Positions 8,114 to 15,222 of a stretch of 64,000 bases of DNA are shown here, piece by piece (position 1 is the first letter of the stretch; every line of letters begins with the position of its first letter). The notes below the pieces were generated by a model that made no database searches, was not told where the DNA came from, and saw nothing but the letters and a program-made list of their open reading frames with translations. A program made the translations under genes and the position numbers. Origin of the DNA: Methylocystis echinoides (GTDB lineage Bacteria; Pseudomonadota; Alphaproteobacteria; Rhizobiales; Beijerinckiaceae); the NCBI RefSeq assembly GCF_027923385.1, contig NZ_BSEC01000001.1:3198001-3262000 (forward strand). Direction: 5' to 3'.

Positions 8114-8903
8114 CGACATTGACGAAGCCATCGACTGGCAGGGCGCCGCCGTCGACTGCGCGACATGTCCGCATCAGGACCGGCTTGCCGACGGCCGCTG
8201 CAAGCCTTTGCGCGCCTGCGTGCAGGATCGCTATGCGCGCCGGATTGATCGCTTCTTCGACTGGAACGCGGATCTCGCCCGCGATTATGTCGCGCATCCC
8301 TATTTCGAGGTCCGCGCCTGCGCCGCAAAGGCCGCGGAAATCTTTCTTCTGCCGGCCATGCTCGACGATCCGGAAGAAGCGGTGCGCTGGAGCGCCGCCC
8401 ACCGGCTCCCGCGCCGCTACATTCTCAGGCTCCGGAACGATCCCCATCGTGAAGTCCGCATCCGCATCGCGGGCCGGCTGGAGGGAACCGACCTCCTGCC
8501 GATGCTCTCGGATGAAGACTATGCGGTGCGTCAGGCGGTGGCCAAGCGGCTGCCGGCGGACATGCTGGTCCTGATGATCAATGACGCCGACGCCAGCGTG
8601 CGCCGCATCGTCGCGAGCAGGATCGCGCAGGATGCGCTGATGCGGCTCGCACGCGACAAGGACCCCGTGGTGCGGCTCGAAGCGGCGAAGCGTCTCGAAC
8701 CGCCGGATCTAGGCGGACTTCTGAAGGACGCAGACTGGCGCGTCCGTTATGAGGTCGCGCAACGCGCGGAACCGAAGATCATCGCGCCGCTTGCGCACGA
8801 CGCGGACCCGCTCGTGCGCGAATGCGCGATCGAACGACTTGCCGCCTGCGGCAGGGAGCCGCCTTCCAACGTCATCTTCGCACAGAAGCGGAGCGATCCA
8901 TGA
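8103..8903 (+). CDS. Leucine-rich-variant (LRV) repeat protein with N-terminal [4Fe-4S] site
   Basis: A 266-residue protein with cysteines 19, 22, 33 and 39 near the N-terminus, followed by about eight degenerate helical repeats rich in LPxD, VRxxVA and LARDxDPxVRxEAA motifs. This matches the LRV protein found near nifB in Azotobacter vinelandii, where the N-terminal cysteines bind a [4Fe-4S] cluster. The reaction or partner is not established in the family. A structural or assembly role in FeMo-co or Fe-S maturation is inferred from constant nif linkage. It overlaps the TPR gene by 11 bases and nifZ by 4 bases (ATGA). Confidence 0.88.
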   Translation: MSTDDIDEAIDWQGAAVDCATCPHQDRLADGRCKPLRACVQDRYARRIDRFFDWNADLARDYVAHPYFEVRACAAKAAEIFLLPAMLDDPEEAVRWSAAHRLPRRYILRLRNDPHREVRIRIAGRLEGTDLLPMLSDEDYAVRQAVAKRLPADMLVLMINDADASVRRIVASRIAQDALMRLARDKDPVVRLEAAKRLEPPDLGGLLKDADWRVRYEVAQRAEPKIIAPLAHDADPLVRECAIERLAACGREPPSNVIFAQKRSDP

Positions 8904-9193
8904 CGAACATCAGCCGAGACAGCGACCACGTCGAACTCGATGGCCCGCCCTATTTCGATTACGGCGACAAGGTGCGCGCGCGTCGCACCGTGCGAAATGA
9001 CGGCACCTTTCCGGGCAAGGACATTGGCGAGATTCTCGTGAACAAGGGCGAGATCGGCTATGTCGTCAACATCGGCACCTTTCTCCAGCAGTTCTACATC
9101 TATGGCGTGGAATTTGAATCGACCGGCAACCGCGTTGGAATGAAACGCAGGGAGCTGGAGGCGCTCGAACTCGCCGACGAGGAGGATGATTGA
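8900..9193 (+). CDS. nifZ: NifZ, first copy
   Basis: A 97-residue NifZ-domain protein. The conserved features are YGDKVRARRTVRNDGTFPGKDIGEILVNKGEIGYVVNIGTF, split here across residues 21-60, then a short beta-rich region ending in FESTGNRVGMKRREL. NifZ acts as a chaperone-like factor in formation of the second P-cluster of NifDK. Its ATG overlaps the LRV stop (ATGA), and its own stop overlaps the next ATG (TGATG), so translation is coupled. The start matches family length. Confidence 0.9.
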   Translation: MTNISRDSDHVELDGPPYFDYGDKVRARRTVRNDGTFPGKDIGEILVNKGEIGYVVNIGTFLQQFYIYGVEFESTGNRVGMKRRELEALELADEEDD

Positions 9194-9423
9194 TGACCCA
9201 AGCAAGATATGACTGGGGCATGCGCGTGCGCGCGACGACCGACCTCGTCAATGACGGCTCCTATCCCGAACGGGCCGAAGACGAGCTTCTCGTCAAGAGC
9301 GGCGACGTCGGCGAAATCGTCAACATCGGCGCCCATGTCGAAACCGAGACGACGATCTACCTCGTTGAGTTTTCGCCGCAGCTCGTCGTGGGCTGTCTGG
9401 AGGAAGAGATCGAACCAGCTTAA
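9193..9423 (+). CDS. nifZ: NifZ-domain protein, second copy
   Basis: A 76-residue protein that again shows the NifZ pattern: GMRVRATTDLVNDGSYP, then LVKSGDVGEIVNIGAHVE, then YLVEFSPQLVVGCLEEEI. It begins at the last base of the preceding nifZ stop codon, so the two are tandem and translationally coupled. The two copies differ enough (basic K/R-rich tail in the first, acidic tail here) that they are unlikely to be a recent duplication. They may act as a heterodimer or at different stages of P-cluster formation, which is speculation. Confidence 0.87.
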   Translation: MTQARYDWGMRVRATTDLVNDGSYPERAEDELLVKSGDVGEIVNIGAHVETETTIYLVEFSPQLVVGCLEEEIEPA

Positions 9424-9457
9424 CCCCGCGGGCCAGGCCAGAGAAAGTAGGCGCAAC

Positions 9458-9670
9458 GTGAAAGTCATGATCCGAAGAGACTCCGACGGCATCCTGTCGG
9501 CCTATGTCCCAAAGAAGGATCTCGAAGAGCCCATCGTCGCGGTCGAAAATCCGCAGATGTGGGGCGGCTCGGTGACGCTCGCCAACGGCTGGAAGCTCCA
9601 GCTTCCTGAGATGGCCGCCGAAACGACGCTCCCCATCACTGTCGAAGCCAAGAAGATCAGCGGAGAGTAG
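9458..9670 (+). CDS. nifT: NifT/FixU family protein
   Basis: A 70-residue protein with the NifT hallmark MIRR...GxLSAYVPKKDLEEPIV followed by WGGSVTLANGW. The GTG start gives the standard N-terminus MKVMIRR; the internal ATG three codons later is less likely. NifT is widespread in nif operons, usually beside nifZ, but mutants have little phenotype and the biochemical role is unknown. It lies 34 bases after the second nifZ and one base before the next gene. Confidence 0.92.
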   Translation: MKVMIRRDSDGILSAYVPKKDLEEPIVAVENPQMWGGSVTLANGWKLQLPEMAAETTLPITVEAKKISGE

Positions 9671-9671
9671 G

Positions 9672-9944
9672 ATGACCATCGCCCCGGCGCAGCTCACCCA
9701 ACTGGACACGGCGCTGACCGGCGCCGAGGCGAATGCGCAGACGCTCGCAGCCATCAAAAAGCTGACGCCGGGGCTCATGGTCACGCGTTGCGACGCCATC
9801 GACATGCGCGAGGAGACGCCGTTCCGTGTTTACGAGCGGGTTTCGCTTTATCTCGTCGACGGACGCGACCACTGCTGGAAAATTACACAGGACCCGACAT
9901 TCGCGACCGGCGTCGCCATTGCGCCAAATGGAGTCGCATCATGA
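9672..9944 (+). CDS. Small nif-operon protein, DUF6129-like
   Basis: A 90-residue soluble protein, with an Ala/Leu-rich helical first half and a second half with alternating hydrophobic strands (TPFRVYERVSLYLVDGRDHCWKI split over residues 49-71). It resembles the uncharacterised small proteins annotated as DUF6129 in proteobacterial nif clusters. I recall this family only tentatively. It starts one base after the nifT stop, and its stop overlaps the ATG of the DegT-like gene (ATGA). One cysteine (about residue 40) and one His-Cys pair (about residue 67) are visible but no metal motif. Function unknown. Confidence 0.7.
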   Translation: MTIAPAQLTQLDTALTGAEANAQTLAAIKKLTPGLMVTRCDAIDMREETPFRVYERVSLYLVDGRDHCWKITQDPTFATGVAIAPNGVAS

Positions 9945-11092
9945 AGACCACGCTCCTGCCCCTCAACGATCCCGATCTCACGCAGAGCGATCTCGACGCC
10001 GTGATGGAGGTGCTGCAATCGCAGCGGATTTCCATGGGCGCCGTGGTCGAGATGTTCGAGACGGAGTTCGCGCAATATGTCGGAAGAAAGCACGCTGTCG
10101 CGGTTTCCAGCGGTACGGTCGGGCTTCTTCTCATTCTGCGCGCGCTGGGCGTCGGCCCAGGAGATGAAGTCGTCACCTCCGCCTATTCCTTCCGCGAGGC
10201 GGCGCATGCGATCGCGCTCACCGGCGCGCGGCCGGTGTTCGCCGATATCGACTATTGGGCGGGCACGCTCGATCCCGAAAAGGCGCGCGGCAAACTGACA
10301 GAGAAGACGCGCGCGATCGTCGCCTCCAACACCAACGGCCATCCGGCCGCCTGGGGTCCGCTCCGCGCGCTCGCAACCGAGGCGAATGTCGCCCTCATCG
10401 AGGATTCGACCGAAGCCATTGGCTCCGTCTATCAGGGAAAACTCGTCGGGTCCTTCGGAGACTGCGCATTGTTCGATTTCTCCCAACCGGGGGCGCTGAC
10501 CTGTGGCGAAGGCGGCATGATCGTCACGGATAACGACGACACAGCGGCCATGCTGCGCCGCCTGCGCAGCCGCCGGACAGAGGAGCGCGCGTCGGTGGTT
10601 CTGGGCGGCTGGGCGCCCCTGCAGGCCGGACTGAGCGATATGGCGGCGGCGCTGGGCCTCGCGCAATTGCGCCGGATCGAGCTGCTGCTTGCGCGACGCA
10701 AGCGCGTCGAGCGCTGGTTTCTCGAATATGTCCGCTCCTTCGAGGGCATCAAGGACCCCTACATCACGCCGGAAGTCGAGCAGTGCCACTGGTTCCTTTA
10801 TGTGGTCCATCTCGGCACGCGCTTCACGCGCTCCAGCCGCGACGCGATCATCGAGGATCTGCGCCAGGAAAAGCTCGACGCCTGCGCCTACGCCCATCCA
10901 CTCCATCTGACGCGCTATTATCACGATCTCGGATATCGCCGCGGCGACCTCTTCGTGACCGAGAAGGTCGCGGAACGCGCCGTCGCGCTCCCCTTCCATG
11001 CGCATCTGACCGAAGAGCAGGTCGCCTTCATCGTCGGCACGATGAAGGACGCCTCGATCAACGTCGGCGCAGGAACCGCCATTTACCTCTAG
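9941..11092 (+). CDS. DegT/DnrJ/EryC1/StrS-fold protein lacking the PLP lysine
   Basis: A 383-residue member of the sugar-aminotransferase/AHBA-synthase fold: SGTVGLLLILRALGVGPGDEV, the PLP-ring aspartate in ALIEDSTEAIGS, and GEGGMIVTDND. In active members a lysine lies eight residues before the end of the GEGG motif (typically FHxTKNxTTGEGG). Here that segment reads FSQPGALTCGEGG, so Gly184 replaces the Schiff-base lysine. It is therefore unlikely to be an ordinary aminotransferase. It is translationally coupled to the gene before it. Possible roles are a PLP or PMP sensor, a dehydratase-like enzyme, or a scaffold. The fold call is secure, the activity unknown. Confidence 0.85.
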   Translation: MKTTLLPLNDPDLTQSDLDAVMEVLQSQRISMGAVVEMFETEFAQYVGRKHAVAVSSGTVGLLLILRALGVGPGDEVVTSAYSFREAAHAIALTGARPVFADIDYWAGTLDPEKARGKLTEKTRAIVASNTNGHPAAWGPLRALATEANVALIEDSTEAIGSVYQGKLVGSFGDCALFDFSQPGALTCGEGGMIVTDNDDTAAMLRRLRSRRTEERASVVLGGWAPLQAGLSDMAAALGLAQLRRIELLLARRKRVERWFLEYVRSFEGIKDPYITPEVEQCHWFLYVVHLGTRFTRSSRDAIIEDLRQEKLDACAYAHPLHLTRYYHDLGYRRGDLFVTEKVAERAVALPFHAHLTEEQVAFIVGTMKDASINVGAGTAIYL

Positions 11093-11126
11093 CGGCCGCC
11101 GCCGCGCACATGACCAGGAGCATCCC

Positions 11127-11432
11127 ATGCCAACGATAACGATCCTTCCTTCTGGAAAATCCGTCGAGGCCGAGACCGGCAGCCGCCTGCTCGACGCCCT
11201 GCTGGCCGCCGGCGAACCGATCGTCAGCAAATGTGGCGGCGAGGCGAACTGCGGGCAATGCCACGTCTTCGTTCAGGAGGGGAGAAAGAGCCTCTCCAAG
11301 ACGACGCGCACCGAAAACGAGAAACTCGATTCAATCGTCGGCGTGAGCTCGAAATCGCGCCTCGCCTGTCAGGCTCTTCTCGGCGCCGAAAATGTAACTG
11401 TCGAATTACTGGGGTTCGGCTCGGGCTTCTAA
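11127..11432 (+). CDS. Plant-type [2Fe-2S] ferredoxin
   Basis: A 101-residue ferredoxin with cysteines 36, 42, 45 and 81 in the C-x5-C-x2-C...C arrangement of adrenodoxin/plant-type [2Fe-2S] proteins (CGGEANCGQC). There is no signal peptide, so it acts in the cytoplasm. It lies in the nifB operon, 34 bases after the DegT-like gene. It may serve as an electron donor in cofactor maturation or to nitrogenase; the context supports a nif role but not a specific partner. The ATG follows an AGGAG site nine bases upstream. Confidence 0.9.
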   Translation: MPTITILPSGKSVEAETGSRLLDALLAAGEPIVSKCGGEANCGQCHVFVQEGRKSLSKTTRTENEKLDSIVGVSSKSRLACQALLGAENVTVELLGFGSGF

Positions 11433-11452
11433 CACCAACAAAGGAGACAATC

Positions 11453-11665
11453 ATGACCGACAAAGTTCTCATTCACGTCCGCTTCAACAACGACGGCACG
11501 GTTCTCGAAATCGGCGAGCGTCCGGCGGGACTCACCCCTCAGCAATGGTTCACCAAGCTGAGCGAGAAGGCCGGCAACGCCTTTCAGGCGCTGACCGGTG
11601 GACGCGGCATCTTCCGCATCTCGGCAGATGAGGTCACCGCGCTGAAAGCGGCGGTTCTTCAATAG
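11453..11665 (+). CDS. Uncharacterised 70-residue nif-operon protein
   Basis: I do not recognise this family. The product is 70 residues: a beta-rich first third (VLIHVRFNNDGTVLEIGERP), a helical middle (TPQQWFTKLSEKAGNAFQAL) and a C-terminal FRISADEVTALKAAVLQ. It has no cysteine, so it is not a ferredoxin. It has a strong AAGGAG ribosome site and sits 20 bases after a ferredoxin and 37 before the Sir2-like gene, clearly inside the operon. It may be a small binding partner of one of its neighbours. Codon use fits the flanking genes, so I regard it as real. Confidence 0.7.
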   Translation: MTDKVLIHVRFNNDGTVLEIGERPAGLTPQQWFTKLSEKAGNAFQALTGGRGIFRISADEVTALKAAVLQ

Positions 11666-11702
11666 CGGATAGCGACGCGCGTCTGGCGAAAGGATTGACA
11701 GC

Positions 11703-12587
11703 ATGATCGGTGAAATCGTTACAGCCTTTCGTCAAGGCGACGTCATTCCCTATCTGGGGCCGGGCGTGACGGCCCTGTCGGGGGAGGGCGCTCCCCCGGC
11801 TCAACCGGAAAAACTCGTCGCCGAACTCGTCGCCGGCGCCACGGTGCCGCACAAGATTCGCAACAATCTCACGGCGGCCGCGCAATACATCGAGAACTTC
11901 AAGCATCGCAAGACGCTGACCTGTCTCATGGCGAAGGCCTTCTCCGGCTCGCCCGAGCCGGGTCCCTTCCTTCAATGGCTCGCCGCACAGGACAGCATCC
12001 CCCTCGTCGTCCATGCGTGGTACGATGATCTACCGCTCAAGGCGTTCGCCCATCGCACGGATTGGGGCATTGTCCAGGGCGTGACGCAAAGTGAACATTT
12101 CGGCGACTGGGTGAACTGGTTCCGGCCGGACGGCTCTGTGGCGCCGACGCGGGAATTCATTCGCGACGGCTCCGGCGCCAAGGCGCCTGCGGAAGCGCCG
12201 GCGGAGACACGATCCTGGCGCACGCTCGTCTATCAGCCGCTCGGCTGTGTGACCCCGGGGTCCAATTTCATCGTGTCCGACTCCGATTATGTCGAGGTTC
12301 TGACGGAAATCGATATCCAAACCCCCATCCCGGACACGGTGCAGGATATCCGCAAGGGACGCCATTTCCTCTTCCTCGGCTGTCGCTTCGCGAACCAGCT
12401 GGAGCGCAGCTTCGCGCGTCAGATCATGAAGCGCTCCTCGGACCGGCATTGGGCGGTGATCGAGGGCGCCATCACGCGCAATGAGGAGAAGTTCCTTCGC
12501 GAGCAGAATATCACGCGGATCGACGCCAATCTCGCCGACTTCGTCGAGTCGCTGACGCAGTCGAGTCCGGCAGCCGCCGCAGCCTGA
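11703..12587 (+). CDS. Sir2-like (SIR2_2-type) protein of the nif operon
   Basis: A 294-residue protein with the Rossmann start of SIR2-like proteins (IPYLGPGVTALSGEGAP) and a C-terminal half with FLFLGCRFANQLERSF followed by a segment (WAVIEGAITRNEEKFLREQNI) like the NAD-fold end of the SIR2_2 family. The GAGxSxxSGIPxFR and catalytic HG motifs of true sirtuin deacylases are not intact, so NAD hydrolysis or deacylation is not assured. Similar proteins occur in nif clusters of other diazotrophs, with unknown function. A role in NAD(P) sensing or protein modification of nitrogenase would be speculation. Confidence 0.72.
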   Translation: MIGEIVTAFRQGDVIPYLGPGVTALSGEGAPPAQPEKLVAELVAGATVPHKIRNNLTAAAQYIENFKHRKTLTCLMAKAFSGSPEPGPFLQWLAAQDSIPLVVHAWYDDLPLKAFAHRTDWGIVQGVTQSEHFGDWVNWFRPDGSVAPTREFIRDGSGAKAPAEAPAETRSWRTLVYQPLGCVTPGSNFIVSDSDYVEVLTEIDIQTPIPDTVQDIRKGRHFLFLGCRFANQLERSFARQIMKRSSDRHWAVIEGAITRNEEKFLREQNITRIDANLADFVESLTQSSPAAAAA

Positions 12588-12608
12588 ACCTGTTTCGAAA
12601 GCGCACGA

Positions 12609-12941
12609 ATGATCGAGGATCTTCCCGTCGTCTTCAAATATCACGTTTTCACCTGCTTTCAGCAGCGTCCGCCGGGACATCCGCGCGGCAGCTGCATGAG
12701 TTCAGGCGCAAAACCGCTCTGGGATCGCCTGCAGGCAAAACTCAACGCGCAGCCAAACCCGGATGTCTCCGTCACGGCGACAGGCTGCCTTGGATTTTGC
12801 CGCGCGGGCCCGTTGATGGTCGTTTATCCGGAAGGCGTCTGGTACACGCCACGCACGGAAGCCGACATCGATGAGATTCTCCAGTCTCATTTCGTCGAGG
12901 GCAAGCCCGTGGAATGGCTCATCATCGTGCCACAGCTTTAA
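12609..12941 (+). CDS. Thioredoxin-fold [2Fe-2S] ferredoxin
   Basis: A 110-residue protein of the (2Fe-2S) ferredoxin group with a thioredoxin-like fold, related to NuoE and to the small [2Fe-2S] ferredoxins of Azotobacter and clostridia. Four cysteines (16, 29, 60, 64) fit the C-x12-C...C-x3-C pattern, the last pair in GCLGFC, followed by GPLMVVYPEGVWY typical of the family. Probable cytoplasmic electron carrier. It is the last gene of the nifB operon, followed within 30 bases by a strong hairpin terminator. Confidence 0.88.
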   Translation: MIEDLPVVFKYHVFTCFQQRPPGHPRGSCMSSGAKPLWDRLQAKLNAQPNPDVSVTATGCLGFCRAGPLMVVYPEGVWYTPRTEADIDEILQSHFVEGKPVEWLIIVPQL

Positions 12942-12967
12942 AGCTTCCATCGGCTCGAGAAATCAAA

Positions 12968-13018
12968 ATGGCCTCCTGGTGTCGCCCGAGCCGTGCTCGC
13001 GTCTCACCAGGAGGCCAT
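12968..13018. terminator. Bidirectional terminator hairpin
   Basis: A perfect 14-base inverted repeat (ATGGCCTCCTGGTG at 12968-12981 and its complement at 13005-13018) with a 23-base loop. It is preceded by AAAA and followed by CTCTTTT. It separates the convergent nifB operon and the globin gene and can terminate both. Confidence 0.85.
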
Positions 13019-13058
13019 CTCTTTTGGCTGGTAGCGGCGAAATCTCGCGCGCCAGTTT

Positions 13059-13478
13059 CTAAGCCGGAACGCGCGAAGGCCGTCCTTCCCCGTCCTTGAA
13101 AGGAAACAGGCCGGATTGGAAGCACTGCGTCATATGTTCGGCGCGCGCAATTGCGGAAGCTGACAGCGTCTCCGGCATCGTCTCCTTCGCCGCGACCCTG
13201 AAAATCTCGATCCAGCGCGCGAAATGCTGCGGTTCGACGGGCAGATTCACATGAACGCCGAAAGGCGTACCCTGATAGCGCGTCGTTCCGAGCAAGGCGT
13301 GCGACCAGAAATTCGCGACAATTTCCAGATGCGGCTCCAGTTCGGAGATCGTCTTTTCGAAGATCGGCCCTAGCAGGGGGTCCACGCCCCCCAATTCATA
13401 AAACCGTCTGACGCAGGCCCGTATCGCCGCCTCGGCGGCCGCCGCATCAACATCCGTATGATTGATTTCCGCCTGCAT
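13059..13478 (-). CDS. Group III truncated hemoglobin
   Basis: A 139-residue globin of the trHb3 class. The recognisable pattern is IFEKTI...NFWSHALLGTTRYQG and HVNLPVEPQHFARW, with the proximal heme histidine in QHFARW. Truncated hemoglobins bind oxygen or nitric oxide. Here it lies 14 bases after a receiver-like gene on the minus strand, divergent from nifHDK, so an oxygen- or NO-related role during nitrogen fixation is a reasonable inference. A longer frame upstream adds an Arg/Ser-rich stretch and is rejected; the ATG beginning MQAEINHTD gives family length. Confidence 0.88.
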   Translation of the reverse strand: MQAEINHTDVDAAAAEAAIRACVRRFYELGGVDPLLGPIFEKTISELEPHLEIVANFWSHALLGTTRYQGTPFGVHVNLPVEPQHFARWIEIFRVAAKETMPETLSASAIARAEHMTQCFQSGLFPFKDGEGRPSRVPA

Positions 13479-13492
13479 GGTTCGCGCACTCC

Positions 13493-13930
13493 TCAACGCA
13501 CATTGAGCACTGTCAGCGGAATTGTCACGCCGCCCGTGCTGCGACCAAGCATCGCGTCGACCTTCTGACGCACGAACTCGATCTTCAGCGGCTTGGCGAG
13601 ATAGCCATGCGCCCCGGCGGCCACGCACTCCTTGCCGAAGGCGTTGTTTCCGGCTTCGACGACGATCAGGATTTTGGCCGCGTCCATCTTCATCCTGATC
13701 GCCTCGATCAGATCGAGCCCGTCGGCGGTCACGATCGCTTCCGAAAGCAGGATCAGGTCGGGCGGCTGCATCTTCGCCTTTTGGAACGCACGACCAATGT
13801 CGGGCACCTCATGCGCCTCGAATTCGTCATGAAGCATGAACTGCAGGGCCGCTCGGGTGATCTCGTCCTCATCCACGACGAAGACACGCTTGTTTTCGAG
13901 CGCCTTCGACATTTCTACGCCAATCTGCAT
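13493..13930 (-). CDS. Receiver-domain protein lacking the phospho-acceptor aspartate
   Basis: A 145-residue single-domain receiver. The acidic pocket (D20-E21-D22 in VVDEDE) and the conserved lysine (K113 in LAKPLK) are present. The phosphorylation site, normally the Asp in LLDxxMPxxDG, is Ser63 in LLSEAIVTADG, and the Thr/Ser switch position appears to be Glu92. It should be unable to take up phosphate in the standard way, so it probably acts as a pseudo-receiver controlled by protein or ligand contacts. GAGG before the ATG at 13930 decides the start; an internal ATG at 13912 is possible. It is co-transcribed with the globin. Confidence 0.82.
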   Translation of the reverse strand: MQIGVEMSKALENKRVFVVDEDEITRAALQFMLHDEFEAHEVPDIGRAFQKAKMQPPDLILLSEAIVTADGLDLIEAIRMKMDAAKILIVVEAGNNAFGKECVAAGAHGYLAKPLKIEFVRQKVDAMLGRSTGGVTIPLTVLNVR

Positions 13931-13968
13931 GTCCCGCCTCGCTGGAATGTGTCGTGCTGCGAGGGAAA

Positions 13969-13983
13969 GCAAGCGACATGCCG
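13969..13983 (-). promoter_or_regulatory. Sigma-54-like promoter for the receiver-globin pair
   Basis: The minus strand reads CGGCAT-GTCGC-TTGC. The invariant GG and GC are correctly spaced and the -12 half is perfect, but the -24 half has two mismatches. It would give a leader of about 27 bases, as for nifA. The NifA box at 14035-14050 is about 51 bases upstream. Candidate only. Confidence 0.4.
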
Positions 13984-14034
13984 GTGCGACGGAACCGAAC
14001 TCAAGGAGCAGATCAGTTCGCTTGCGAACAAGTC

Positions 14035-14050
14035 TGTCGGCTTTGACACA
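14035..14050. promoter_or_regulatory. NifA upstream activator sequence before nifH
   Basis: An exact TGT-N10-ACA match (TGT-CGGCTTTGAC-ACA), 70 bases before the nifH -24 element. It lies between nifH and the divergent receiver gene and could act on both. Confidence 0.75.
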
Positions 14051-14120
14051 TGCAGAACGACCTGCCCCAGCAAAGACCTAACTACATGATTTTACGCGTG
14101 CTTCCCATATTTTTCGGCGT

Positions 14121-14135
14121 TGGCACGCGCTTTGC
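14121..14135 (+). promoter_or_regulatory. Sigma-54 (-24/-12) promoter for nifHDK
   Basis: An exact TGGCAC-GCGCT-TTGC match. The expected start is near 14147, giving a leader of about 130 bases before the nifH ATG. With the NifA box just upstream this is the main nitrogenase promoter. Confidence 0.93.
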
Positions 14136-14269
14136 GCAACAGGGCTCGCAAGGCTTTTGGCTCCCGGCTCAACCACTCTCGGAAACGCCCGGTCGCCCGC
14201 GCCTCGTCGCAAGTGAAACAAGATCGGCCTGCTATGGCGCGCGCCGAGAATTCTAACGGTCCAAACTAG

Positions 14270-15160
<891 letters not shown>

Positions 15161-15170
15161 TTCGACAACC

Positions 15171-15194
15171 GCCCGGCTCTTGCGAGAGCCGGGC
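15171..15194 (+). other. nifH-nifD intergenic hairpin
   Basis: A perfect 10-base stem, GCCCGGCTCT with its complement, around a TGCG loop, 10 bases after the nifH stop. No T tract follows, so it is more likely a 3'-end stabilising or attenuating structure that raises nifH transcript over nifDK than a full terminator. Confidence 0.7.
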
Positions 15195-15222
15195 CTACCA
15201 CCAGAAATGAAAGGCCTCCGTC

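Noticed and set aside
15171..15194. Calling the nifH-nifD hairpin a rho-independent terminator.
   Set aside because: There is no T tract after the stem, and nifD and nifK downstream have no promoter of their own that I can see.
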